The notes under the pieces: generated by a model | What the model was told of the DNA's origin: nothing | The model's database searches: none | What the model saw: the letters and a program-made list of their open reading frames with translations, nothing else | In this document: in pieces, positions 1 to 6,466 of the stretch | Numbering within the stretch: the stretch's first letter is position 1 | Layout of the letters: each line of letters starts with the position of its first letter | Translations under genes and position numbers: made by a program | Source of the DNA: an uncultured Oscillospiraceae bacterium | GTDB lineage: Bacteria; Bacillota; Clostridia; Oscillospirales; Acutalibacteraceae | Reading direction: 5' to 3' | Assembly (NCBI GenBank): GCA_900550095.1 | Contig: URRG01000013.1 | Location: forward strand, 1 to 15,747 | DNA length: 15,747 nucleotides

Positions 1-264
1 TGTTTCCTTGTCGCTCATGCAGAAGATTTTGTTCTGGGCATTCGGATTTTCCGCGGCGGGCTCGCCGTCTACAAGGATGTTTCCCTGATCGGCAAAAAGC
101 CGGTTGCAGATGATGCTGATCAAGGTGGATTTTCCCGCTCCGTTCCGGCCCAGCAGGCCGTAAATCTTCCCATGCTCGAACCGGAAGGACACGTCCTGCA
201 GGGCCTGCGTATCCCGAAACCGTTTTGAAACGTTCTGAATCTGGATTTCACGTAAGGCTGTCAT
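1..264 (-). CDS. ABC transporter ATP-binding protein, N-terminal part (cut by window edge)
   Basis: This is the nucleotide-binding subunit of an ABC transporter; it would hydrolyse ATP at the inner face of the membrane to drive a permease encoded beyond the left edge. About 88 codons are visible. They begin MTALREIQIQNVSKRF and contain a clear Walker A motif, GRNGAGKST, at about residues 39-47. The signature, Walker B and H-loop lie outside the window. The ATG at 262-264 follows a GAGGG ribosome site by about 7 nt and lies 10 nt after the stop of the GntR gene, so the two are translated from one mRNA. A GntR repressor with an ABC ATPase is the arrangement of Bacillus ytrA-ytrB and similar clostridial cell-envelope or antibiotic-stress transporters. 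The substrate cannot be told from this fragment. Confidence 0.9.
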   Translation of the reverse strand, partial: MTALREIQIQNVSKRFRDTQALQDVSFRFEHGKIYGLLGRNGAGKSTLISIICNRLFADQGNILVDGEPAAENPNAQNKIFCMSDKET

Positions 265-274
265 GTGCGTACCC

Positions 275-631
275 TCATTCTATCAGTTCTATGACCTGTT
301 CCTTCGTCATTTGAAGTTTGCCTGCTTCCTGGATTAGGCGTTCGATGTATTGCTCAAAAAATGCGTTTTTTCGTTTGATTCGGATTTTTTCACGGGCTCC
401 TTCTTTTACGAACATGCCCAGTCCTCTCTTTTTATACAGGATCTCTTCCTCCACCAAAAGATTCACTCCCTTTAATACCGTGTGTGGATTGATGTTCAGC
501 AGGGCGGATATTTCGTTTGTAGACGGGATCCGCTCCTCTTCCCCGTATACGCCTGTAAAAATGGAATCTTCGATCTGTTCGGCTATCTGCAGAAAGATCG
601 GCTTTTCTATATTCCCTGTATCGATATGCAT
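275..631 (-). CDS. GntR-family transcriptional regulator (YtrA type)
   Basis: This small DNA-binding protein of 118 residues probably represses its own operon. Residues about 10-75 form the GntR winged helix: IFLQIAEQIEDSIFTG, then the IPSTNEISALLNINPHTVLK recognition region, then a wing ending RGLGMFV. Only about 40 residues follow, with basic and helical character, which is typical of the YtrA subfamily, whose short C-terminus serves dimerisation, not of FadR or HutC members with large effector domains. The ATG at 629-631 has a strong GAAGGGGGG ribosome site just upstream. The ABC ATPase gene starts 10 nt after its stop. A consensus promoter and a 20-bp palindrome lie directly upstream, which supports autoregulation. 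The inducing signal is unknown. Confidence 0.92.
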   Translation of the reverse strand: MHIDTGNIEKPIFLQIAEQIEDSIFTGVYGEEERIPSTNEISALLNINPHTVLKGVNLLVEEEILYKKRGLGMFVKEGAREKIRIKRKNAFFEQYIERLIQEAGKLQMTKEQVIELIE

Positions 632-657
632 GAAACGCCCCCCTTCAGGATATCTAG

Positions 658-677
658 TTAGTTACTTGAGTAACTAA
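658..677. promoter_or_regulatory. Palindromic operator of the GntR/ABC operon
   Basis: A perfect inverted repeat with 9-bp arms (TTAGTTACT and AGTAACTAA) and a 2-bp centre lies between the predicted transcription start (about 686) and the gntR ribosome site. A dimeric repressor bound here would block the promoter just upstream. Its size and symmetry fit a GntR/YtrA dimer. Assignment to this regulator is inferred from position. Confidence 0.75.
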
Positions 678-692
678 ATAGATCACACAATT

Positions 693-721
693 AGTATAGG
701 CTATGCAAAATCAGATGTCAA
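693..721 (-). promoter_or_regulatory. Sigma-A promoter of the gntR-ABC operon
   Basis: On the minus strand, TTGACA (716-721) and TATACT (693-698) are separated by exactly 17 bp, close to the housekeeping consensus. The predicted start is near 686. The remaining DNA between here and 910 is AT-rich and holds no gene that I can support. Confidence 0.85.
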
Positions 722-910
722 GAGAAAATCGCAAAAATTTTTAAATACAAATAGTATATGAAATTAACAATATAACAAAACGAGCGGGTTTTCTGAAGAT
801 GGGACAGCTGAACGTTTGGTTTTTGAAAACTCCCGGTGCTGTATTGGAAATTTTACAGGAAAAAGACGGGAAGTACGGAAAACCCGCTGGGCAGTATTTT
901 CGTGTTGCCG

Positions 911-947
911 GCAAAAAAAGGAACGGCTTCAGCCGTTCCTTTTTTGC
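911..947. terminator. Bidirectional intrinsic terminator after the HAD gene
   Basis: A hairpin with arms GGAACGGCT and AGCCGTTCC and a 2-nt centre is flanked by an A run on the left and a T run on the right, so it can end transcription from either strand. On the minus strand it lies about 50 nt beyond the stop of the HAD phosphatase gene. It also insulates the gntR operon. It makes the short plus-strand reading frame across it (799-1062) unlikely to be a gene. Confidence 0.85.
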
Positions 948-997
948 TTGCATATTTTGGATACATGCTTTCAAATTTCTGTGCAGAAATACGCAGA

Positions 998-1702
998 TCA
1001 TTCCTTCCCATGAATCCCGAGAAGAGGAGGCAGCTCCAGGAGGGAGCGGATCTCATATGTGATAGGAAGGCCGGGGTTTTCCGCATGCCTCCGGTTGAAC
1101 CAGCAGGTGGAAAGGCCGAAATCGATCCCGCCTTTCATATCGGAGGTGAGAGAATCCCCCACCATGAGGGTTTCTTCCTTTTTGAAGCCGGGAATATGAG
1201 AGGCCGCATATTCAAAAAAGCCGGAAAGCGGCTTCTGCACCCCGATTTCTTCGGAGATAAACAGCCCGCTGAAAAAGGGCTCCAGCCCGCATCCCTTTAC
1301 CCGGTTCCGCTGTGTGCGGCTGACGCCGTTTGTAGCCATATAGAGGCGGAAATGAGAACTGAGGATCCGGCAAAGTTCAAAGCAGCCTTCTATGGGGAAC
1401 CAGTTGTTCCCCAGCTCATCCAGATATTCGATATTGAAGGCGGCGCCGTCCCCTTCTACGCCGATAAGCTGAAACAGCTCTGAAAAGCGGGTGCTTTTGA
1501 TAATGGCTTTTGTGGTGGAGCCCTTTTCATACTCCTTCCACAAACGGCTGTTGATTCCGTTATAAAGCCTGCGGATTTCCGGGGAATACGGATATCCATG
1601 GCGGGCGAATACGGTTTCCAGAGCCTTGGATTCGCAGGCGTCGAAATCCATCAGGGTCCCGTCCATATCCATCAGTATAGCGGTGTATTTACAGGCAGAC
1701 AT
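998..1702 (-). CDS. HAD-superfamily phosphatase, YjjG/YfnB type
   Basis: This is a cytosolic phosphatase of 234 residues. Its relatives are HAD subfamily IA nucleotidases such as YjjG, which dephosphorylates pyrimidine nucleotides including non-canonical ones. All four HAD motifs are present: DMDGTL with nucleophile D12 and acid/base D14, ATNG with T124, QKP with K157, and GDSLTSD with D183 and D188. An alpha-helical cap lies between motifs I and II (about residues 18-100). The segment GDSLTSDMKGGIDFGLSTCW is characteristic of YjjG-like proteins. The ATG at 1700-1702 follows a good AAGGAGG site. It lies 108 nt downstream of the carboxypeptidase gene with no clear terminator between them, so co-transcription is possible, and it ends at the terminator at 911-947. 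The true substrate is inferred from family membership. Confidence 0.9.
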   Translation of the reverse strand: MSACKYTAILMDMDGTLMDFDACESKALETVFARHGYPYSPEIRRLYNGINSRLWKEYEKGSTTKAIIKSTRFSELFQLIGVEGDGAAFNIEYLDELGNNWFPIEGCFELCRILSSHFRLYMATNGVSRTQRNRVKGCGLEPFFSGLFISEEIGVQKPLSGFFEYAASHIPGFKKEETLMVGDSLTSDMKGGIDFGLSTCWFNRRHAENPGLPITYEIRSLLELPPLLGIHGKE

Positions 1703-1778
1703 AATTTTCCTCCTTTTCAGCCGGCGGGTTGTATGCAGGCCGGAACGCAGGCCTCTGCAGCCCCGGCTCGGAAAGGCT

Positions 1779-1806
1779 TTGCCGCGGGACCGTAAAGCCG
1801 CGGCAA
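1779..1806. repeat. Intercistronic hairpin between carboxypeptidase and HAD genes
   Basis: A perfect inverted repeat with 9-bp GC-rich arms (TTGCCGCGG and CCGCGGCAA) and a 10-nt loop begins 4 nt beyond the carboxypeptidase stop. No T run follows on either strand, so it is not a standard intrinsic terminator. It could protect the 3' end of the upstream message or reduce read-through. Confidence 0.5.
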
Positions 1807-1810
1807 GACC

Positions 1811-3166
1811 TTACAGGTCCTTATATTTTTTCACCGTGCGGAGCTTTTTCTTTTTGCGGTTGTAGACCAGCGCCAGAACCAGGTAGGCGGCCACCAGAAC
1901 GGCCACCACAGCCGCGATGGCGATGAACCATCCGGATGTTACCACGTCTTTGATGGTGGCAGCGCTTTTCAGAAGCTCGCTGCGCTCCACGCTTTCGGCA
2001 GCCACCAGGTTGGTGGTGAGCAGTTCCTGTCCTGCGTAGCTGAAGGTGACGGTGCCGATCACCTGCCCTTTTTTTACAGGAGCCTCCACGCTTTCTGGTA
2101 TGTTGGGTGTTGCCAGGACGCTGCTGGCGGAAATATCTTCGGGCAGGATGGTGGAGCAGTCGTCCTCCGGGGTGAGCAGGAGCTTATCCTTGTTCCATGC
2201 GTATTTGAGGGGGATCTCCGTGACGGCGTCCTCCTTGGCGGCGATCTTCTGAATGCGCAGGCTGCCGAAGGCCCATTCATAGAGGTTCTTGCTGTCGATG
2301 CACTCGCCGCGTTTTTCCACCTTGTTTCCGTTTTTATCCACGCTGGGCGCGCCCATGGCCACACAGAGGTAGCTGTAGCCCGTATTGGGATTCACGGCGT
2401 TGGATACGATACAGTAGCCGGCCTCATCGGTAAAACCTGTTTTGATGCCTCGGGCGTAGGAATAGTAATACTGCGGATCGAGATTTGGATCGATCAATCG
2501 GTTGGATGTGGTCAGCATACGCTTCGTGCCCTTTTCAGAACCGTCTAAGGGCGTATAGGTATACCGGGTCTGGTCGCAGATCTCTATGAAATTGGGGGTG
2601 TTCATGGCGTATTCCGTTATGACGGCCATATCATGGGCCGTGGTATAGTGGTTTTCGTCATGCAGGCCGTGGACGTTTGTAAAATGCGTATCCTTGCAGC
2701 CCAGCTCCTGGGCTTTTTGGTTCATTTTCTCCACAAAGGCGGAGGTGCTTCCGTCGCAGAGGAAATCTGCCAGGACGATGGCCGCGTCGTTGCCGGAAGC
2801 CACCATCAGGCAGTTTAACAGCTGGGTGATGGTAAGCTTGTCCCCAGCTTTGAGGCCGGAACTGGAGCCGCCGGTGCCCTGCAGCTCCTGTATAGCTTCC
2901 TTCGAGACGGTGGTGGTGGTTCCTTCCGGATCCGAGACGTTTTCGACGACTACGATATATACCATGATTTTAGTCAGCGAGGCGGGGTAGCGTTTTTCAC
3001 CGGCATTTTTTGAATACACGATGGTATTTGTATCCAGGTTCACAAGCTCCACGGCGGAGCAGTTCAGCTCAAAATCGATCGTATATGTAGCTGCTCCGGC
3101 GGGCATGGAAAAGATGGTAAAAAGAAGAAGGACAGCCGCTAGGCAGGAAAAGAGCTTTTTTTTCAT
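1811..3166 (-). CDS. D-alanyl-D-alanine carboxypeptidase (PBP5/DacF family, class S11)
   Basis: This is an exported serine carboxypeptidase that removes the terminal D-Ala from peptidoglycan pentapeptides and so limits cross-linking. It has 451 residues. A signal peptide covers about residues 1-25 (MKKKLFSC, a hydrophobic core, then AGA-A). The penicillin-binding motifs follow in order: SLTK at 63-66 with nucleophile S63, SGN at 124-126, and KTG at 242-244. A PBP5-like C-terminal beta domain occupies about residues 300-395. One membrane helix (about 412-435) with a basic tail, KKKKLRTVKKYK, anchors it with the enzyme outside; a full transmembrane helix replaces the amphipathic anchor of classical PBP5. 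The start follows a TTGGAGG site. In spore formers such enzymes act in vegetative wall or spore cortex maturation, and the sequence does not show which. Confidence 0.94.
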   Translation of the reverse strand: MKKKLFSCLAAVLLLFTIFSMPAGAATYTIDFELNCSAVELVNLDTNTIVYSKNAGEKRYPASLTKIMVYIVVVENVSDPEGTTTTVSKEAIQELQGTGGSSSGLKAGDKLTITQLLNCLMVASGNDAAIVLADFLCDGSTSAFVEKMNQKAQELGCKDTHFTNVHGLHDENHYTTAHDMAVITEYAMNTPNFIEICDQTRYTYTPLDGSEKGTKRMLTTSNRLIDPNLDPQYYYSYARGIKTGFTDEAGYCIVSNAVNPNTGYSYLCVAMGAPSVDKNGNKVEKRGECIDSKNLYEWAFGSLRIQKIAAKEDAVTEIPLKYAWNKDKLLLTPEDDCSTILPEDISASSVLATPNIPESVEAPVKKGQVIGTVTFSYAGQELLTTNLVAAESVERSELLKSAATIKDVVTSGWFIAIAAVVAVLVAAYLVLALVYNRKKKKLRTVKKYKDL

Positions 3167-3213
3167 GGAACTTTTTCCTCCAATATGCTATGATAACACT
3201 GGAAATACTGCAA

Positions 3214-3232
3214 AGGGCGTTTTCCGCGCCCT
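3214..3232 (-). repeat. 5'-terminal hairpin of the carboxypeptidase mRNA
   Basis: Six-bp arms AGGGCG and CGCCCT with a 7-nt loop fall within the first about 20 nt of the transcript predicted from the promoter at 3242-3270. A hairpin at the extreme 5' end commonly slows 5'-end-dependent decay. The role is inferred. Confidence 0.45.
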
Positions 3233-3241
3233 ATAAGTAGT

Positions 3242-3270
3242 AGTATAACAGGTCGTGGCCGAAAGATAAA
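3242..3270 (-). promoter_or_regulatory. Extended -10 promoter of the carboxypeptidase gene
   Basis: On the minus strand the motif TGTTATACT is a good extended -10 element. A poor -35, TTTATC, lies 17 bp upstream. The predicted start is near 3235, giving a leader of about 70 nt. The weak -35 next to the inverted repeat at 3272-3300 suggests that a regulator may assist or block polymerase. Confidence 0.55.
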
Positions 3271-3271
3271 G

Positions 3272-3300
3272 GGAACTTTGCAAACAGTTTGTAAAGTTCC
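3272..3300. promoter_or_regulatory. Near-perfect 29-bp inverted repeat, candidate operator
   Basis: Arms of 13 bp (GGAACTTTGCAAA and TTTGTAAAGTTCC) differ at one position and flank a 3-bp centre. The repeat abuts the predicted -35 of the carboxypeptidase promoter and lies upstream of the divergent metallophosphoesterase gene, so it could control either. No T run follows on either strand, so it is not a terminator. No regulator gene lies adjacent. Confidence 0.5.
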
Positions 3301-3467
3301 ACAGGATACGTATGCGCGGGGCTGCGGATCTGTATACGGCGTATAGCGGCTTTTTGGATTTCCGGCGGCAGGAGAAGCAGGAGCTTTTGAAACACATTGC
3401 CCCGAGGCCGGAGAAAAGGGCGGGCTGACAAAAAGCAGGGTTCATTTCCCGTTAGGAGGTTTTGGTT

Positions 3468-4133
3468 TTGATTTATATAACCGGGGATATGCACGGCGAT
3501 CCGTCCAGGCTGGACGCCGCCGGGCGCAGACTCAAAAAAGACGACGTGCTCTTGGTATGCGGCGATTTCGGTTTCCTGTGGGAAGGCGGAGAAAAAGAGG
3601 AGAAGCTTTTAAAGAGGCTGGAAAAGAAGAAATTTACCATCGCGTTTGTGGACGGAGTGCATGAGAATTACGAGCTTTTGCTTGGATATCCTGAGGAGGA
3701 ATGGAAGGGCGGCAAAGTCCACCGCTTAGGCCGGAACATTTTCCACTTGGAGCGGGGGGAGATTTTTACCATAGAAGGCAAAACCTTTTTTGCTTTTGGC
3801 GGCGGAGAAAACGAAGAAAAGCCCTTATATCAGGAATCGGGGCACTGGTGGGAGGAAGAGATGCCATCTCTGGAGGAAATGGAGAAGGGAGCTTCCCGCC
3901 TGAAGGAAAACGGCATGAAGGTGGATTATATCCTCACCCATACGCCGGCGCCCGGCATGGGGCTGCAGAATAAGGGCCGGGGGGAGGCGGCGGCCCAGCT
4001 GTACAGCTTTTTTACCGCTGTTGCCAAGCAGGTGGAGTATACAAAATGGTTTTTCGGCTGCATCCACCTGGATCGGAAGATCACAGCCCGACACTATGCC
4101 CTTTTTGAGGAAATCCTTCCCTTGGAGGATTGA
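3468..4133 (+). CDS. Metallophosphoesterase family protein with altered metal site
   Basis: This cytosolic protein of 221 residues has the calcineurin-like metallophosphoesterase fold and belongs to a small clostridial family of unknown substrate. The TTG at 3468 is chosen because it lies 8 nt after AGGAGG (3454-3459); the in-frame TTG at 3462 is only 2 nt away. Motifs are GDMHG (D7, H9), GDFGFLW (D33), DGVHEN (63-67), LTHTP (H158) and FGCIHLD (H200). The family normally has GNHE in the third motif and GHxH in the last. Here the usual Asn is V64 and the first usual His is C198, so two canonical metal-site positions are changed while the others remain. It is transcribed alone, divergently from the carboxypeptidase gene and convergently with recG. 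About 35 nt after the stop a weak hairpin (arms 4169-4175 and 4192-4198) may end the transcript. Confidence 0.85.
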   Translation: MIYITGDMHGDPSRLDAAGRRLKKDDVLLVCGDFGFLWEGGEKEEKLLKRLEKKKFTIAFVDGVHENYELLLGYPEEEWKGGKVHRLGRNIFHLERGEIFTIEGKTFFAFGGGENEEKPLYQESGHWWEEEMPSLEEMEKGASRLKENGMKVDYILTHTPAPGMGLQNKGRGEAAAQLYSFFTAVAKQVEYTKWFFGCIHLDRKITARHYALFEEILPLED

Positions 4134-4267
4134 AGAGACAGGAAGCCGGAGATTTTTCGCACCATGTTCCGCCTCTTCCTTCAGAGCGCTTGAGGCGGCT
4201 GAAAGGACTCTCCGGAAGGTTTTTCGTCATAGTTTGCATGTAAGGGTTTCGTACAGCGTAAGAACAT

Positions 4268-4314
4268 AAAAATCAGCCCCCGGCGGTTTTCCCTCAAGGG
4301 ACCCGCCGGGGGCT
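4268..4314 (-). terminator. Intrinsic terminator of recG
   Basis: A 12-bp GC-rich stem (arms 4275-4286 and 4303-4314, AGCCCCCGGCGG type) is followed on the minus strand by GATTTTT. It lies about 60 nt past the recG stop and closes the yloV-recG transcription unit. On the plus strand no T run follows, so it is a weak stop for the convergent metallophosphoesterase gene. Confidence 0.8.
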
Positions 4315-4375
4315 TGCATTAAGAAGAGCGTTTGCGCTTTTGGTTTGCGGCGCTGTTTTTGTAAAGCTGGAACTG

Positions 4376-6409
4376 TCAAGCTCCCCGAAGGCTGCTGAGC
4401 AGCAGGCGGACCTCTCCCCGAAGTCCCCGGTGTTCCGGCTGTTCCAAGGCGAAATCCTCCTGCAGGATGCCTTTGGCCACGGTTTGGGTCTGGCTCAAAA
4501 GCTCCGTGTCCGAGAGCATATCCGCGATCTTCAGCTCCGGGAGGCCGTGCTGCCGCGCTCCGAAGAAATCTCCGGGACCCCGCAGCTTCAGGTCCTCGTC
4601 TGCGATCCGAAAGCCGTTGTTGGTAGAGCACATGATCCGCATCCTGGCCAGGGTCTCCTCGTTCTGCGCGTCCGTCACCAGGATGCAGGTGGAAGCTGCT
4701 TTGCCCCGGCCCACACGGCCTCTGAGCTGGTGCAGCTGGGAAAGGCCGTAGCGTTCGGCGTTTTCGATCATCATCACTGCGGCGTTGGGAACGTCCATCC
4801 CCACCTCTACCACCGTGGTGGAAACGAGGATATCCAGCTCTCCCCGGGCGAACTCCTCCATGATCCGCTCCTTTTCCCGGGCGGGCAGCTTCCCATGGAG
4901 CTCGCCGATACGGCAGCCGGGAAGCCATTCCTCCCGAAGCTCCTTCGCATAGGAGGAAACGCTCTTCATGTCGTTGGCCCCTTCCTCGATCATGGGGCAG
5001 ATAATATAGCACTGGAGGCCCTGCTCCACGTGCTTTTTCAGAAAGGCGAAGGCCCGGGCACGCTTTTCCCCGGTGATGCTGTAGGTGGCCACCGGCGTCC
5101 TGCCCGGCGGCAGCTCATCCAGGAGAGAGAGATCCAGATCGCCGTAAATCATCAGGGCCAGGGTGCGGGGAATGGGGGTGGCGCTCATGACCAGCAGATG
5201 AGGGGAATCTCCTTTTTCCGCCAGGGCTTCCCGCTGTTCCACCCCAAAACGGTGCTGTTCGTCGGTGACTACCAGCGCCAGCTTGGAAAATTCCACTCCC
5301 TCAGAAAGGAGAGCATGGGTCCCGACGGCCAGCTGGATAGAGCCGTCCCGCAGTCCGGCCGTTATTTTCCGTTTCTGTGCGGCGGGCGTGGAACCCGTGA
5401 GCAGGGCCGTGGAAACGCCCGTTCCCTCTAAAAAGGAAGAAAAGGTGGCGTGGTGCTGTTTTGCCAGGATTTCTGTGGGGGCCATCATAGCCGCCTGAAA
5501 GCCGTTCTTTGCGGCTGTATAGCATAAAGCGGCGGCGACGGCTGTTTTTCCGCTGCCCACGTCTCCCTGCACCAGGCGGTTCATACAAAAGCCGCTGCGC
5601 ATATCTGCCGCGCATTCTGCGATCACCCGCCTTTGTGCGCCGGTGGGGGAGAAGGGAAGACGGGCGCAGAATTCCTCTGTGCAGTCCCGGGGGAAGAAGG
5701 GACCCTTTTGGCTGCGGCTGCGGCCCTTCATCCGCTGCAGAGCCAGCTGCAAAATGAGGAGCTCTTCGAAAATGAGCCTGCGCTTTGCTATTTCGGCTGC
5801 CTCCATATCCCTGGGAAAATGGATATTCTCCAGGGCGAAGCGAAGATGGCAGAGCCCGTATCTCATGCGCACGGGCTCAGGTATGGGATCCTGCATGGCT
5901 TCCGGCAGAAGGGCCAGGGCGCTTTTCATATTGGCCTGGATCATGCGGCTGGTGAGCCCTTTTGTCTGCCTGTATACAGGGCGTACGGGCGGACAGGACC
6001 CCGCAGGAAACCATTCCGGCGAAACCGCCTCCCGCCGCAGAAAATTGGATGTGATCTTCCCATAGAAGATATACTCTTCCCCTTCCCGGAGAGAGGATTT
6101 AACATAGGGATTGTTGAAATAGGTGACGTACAGCACGCCGGAATCGTCTGCAGCCTGTATTTTAGTCAGGAGCATCCCGCCGCGGACCCGTGTTTCGGAG
6201 GGAGGGGATATCAGAACGGCCCGCACAGCGCAGGGCGTATCCAGAGGGGCCTCCATGACCGGTAAGGGATGGCTGAGATCCTCGTAGGAACGGGGATAGA
6301 AACGCAGCAAAGCGCCGGCAGACGCCACGCCAAGCTTTTTATACAGCCTGGCGCGGGTCTCGCCGACGCCTTTTATTTTCGTAACGGGGAATTGGAACAG
6401 TGAAGCCAT
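4376..6409 (-). CDS. recG: ATP-dependent DNA helicase RecG
   Basis: RecG is a double-stranded DNA translocase that reverses stalled replication forks and branch-migrates Holliday junctions and R-loops. The protein has 677 residues, near the usual length. The N-terminal wedge domain covers about residues 1-200 and includes the typical start SLFQFPVTKIKGVGE and an OB-fold with VTYFNNPYVKSSL. Helicase motifs follow: Walker A GDVGSGKT (282-289), DEQH (383-386), SATPIPRT (409-416), STTVVEVGMDVPNA (about 530-543) and QLRGRVGRG (561-569). The RecG-type C-terminal region contains LKLRGPGDFFGARQHGLPEL. The ATG at 6407-6409 is the only start in that frame after the yloV stop. Its ribosome site is weak (GGAA at about 7 nt; a better AAGGA lies 16 nt away), so it may depend on coupling to yloV, which ends 57 nt upstream. 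Confidence 0.98.
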   Translation of the reverse strand: MASLFQFPVTKIKGVGETRARLYKKLGVASAGALLRFYPRSYEDLSHPLPVMEAPLDTPCAVRAVLISPPSETRVRGGMLLTKIQAADDSGVLYVTYFNNPYVKSSLREGEEYIFYGKITSNFLRREAVSPEWFPAGSCPPVRPVYRQTKGLTSRMIQANMKSALALLPEAMQDPIPEPVRMRYGLCHLRFALENIHFPRDMEAAEIAKRRLIFEELLILQLALQRMKGRSRSQKGPFFPRDCTEEFCARLPFSPTGAQRRVIAECAADMRSGFCMNRLVQGDVGSGKTAVAAALCYTAAKNGFQAAMMAPTEILAKQHHATFSSFLEGTGVSTALLTGSTPAAQKRKITAGLRDGSIQLAVGTHALLSEGVEFSKLALVVTDEQHRFGVEQREALAEKGDSPHLLVMSATPIPRTLALMIYGDLDLSLLDELPPGRTPVATYSITGEKRARAFAFLKKHVEQGLQCYIICPMIEEGANDMKSVSSYAKELREEWLPGCRIGELHGKLPAREKERIMEEFARGELDILVSTTVVEVGMDVPNAAVMMIENAERYGLSQLHQLRGRVGRGKAASTCILVTDAQNEETLARMRIMCSTNNGFRIADEDLKLRGPGDFFGARQHGLPELKIADMLSDTELLSQTQTVAKGILQEDFALEQPEHRGLRGEVRLLLSSLRGA

Positions 6410-6466
6410 TGAACGATTCCGCTTTTCCTTGTTTTGGATTTCTCTCCATCCAGAGGCTGTTTCCTC

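Noticed and set aside
799..1062. Plus-strand frame of 87 codons beginning MGQLNVWFLK
   Set aside because: It reads straight through the bidirectional terminator and into the 3' end of the HAD gene, with only a weak ribosome site and no recognisable domain.
4340..5431. Plus-strand frame of 363 codons opposite recG
   Set aside because: It lies within the recG coding region, and its translation looks like antisense low-complexity sequence.
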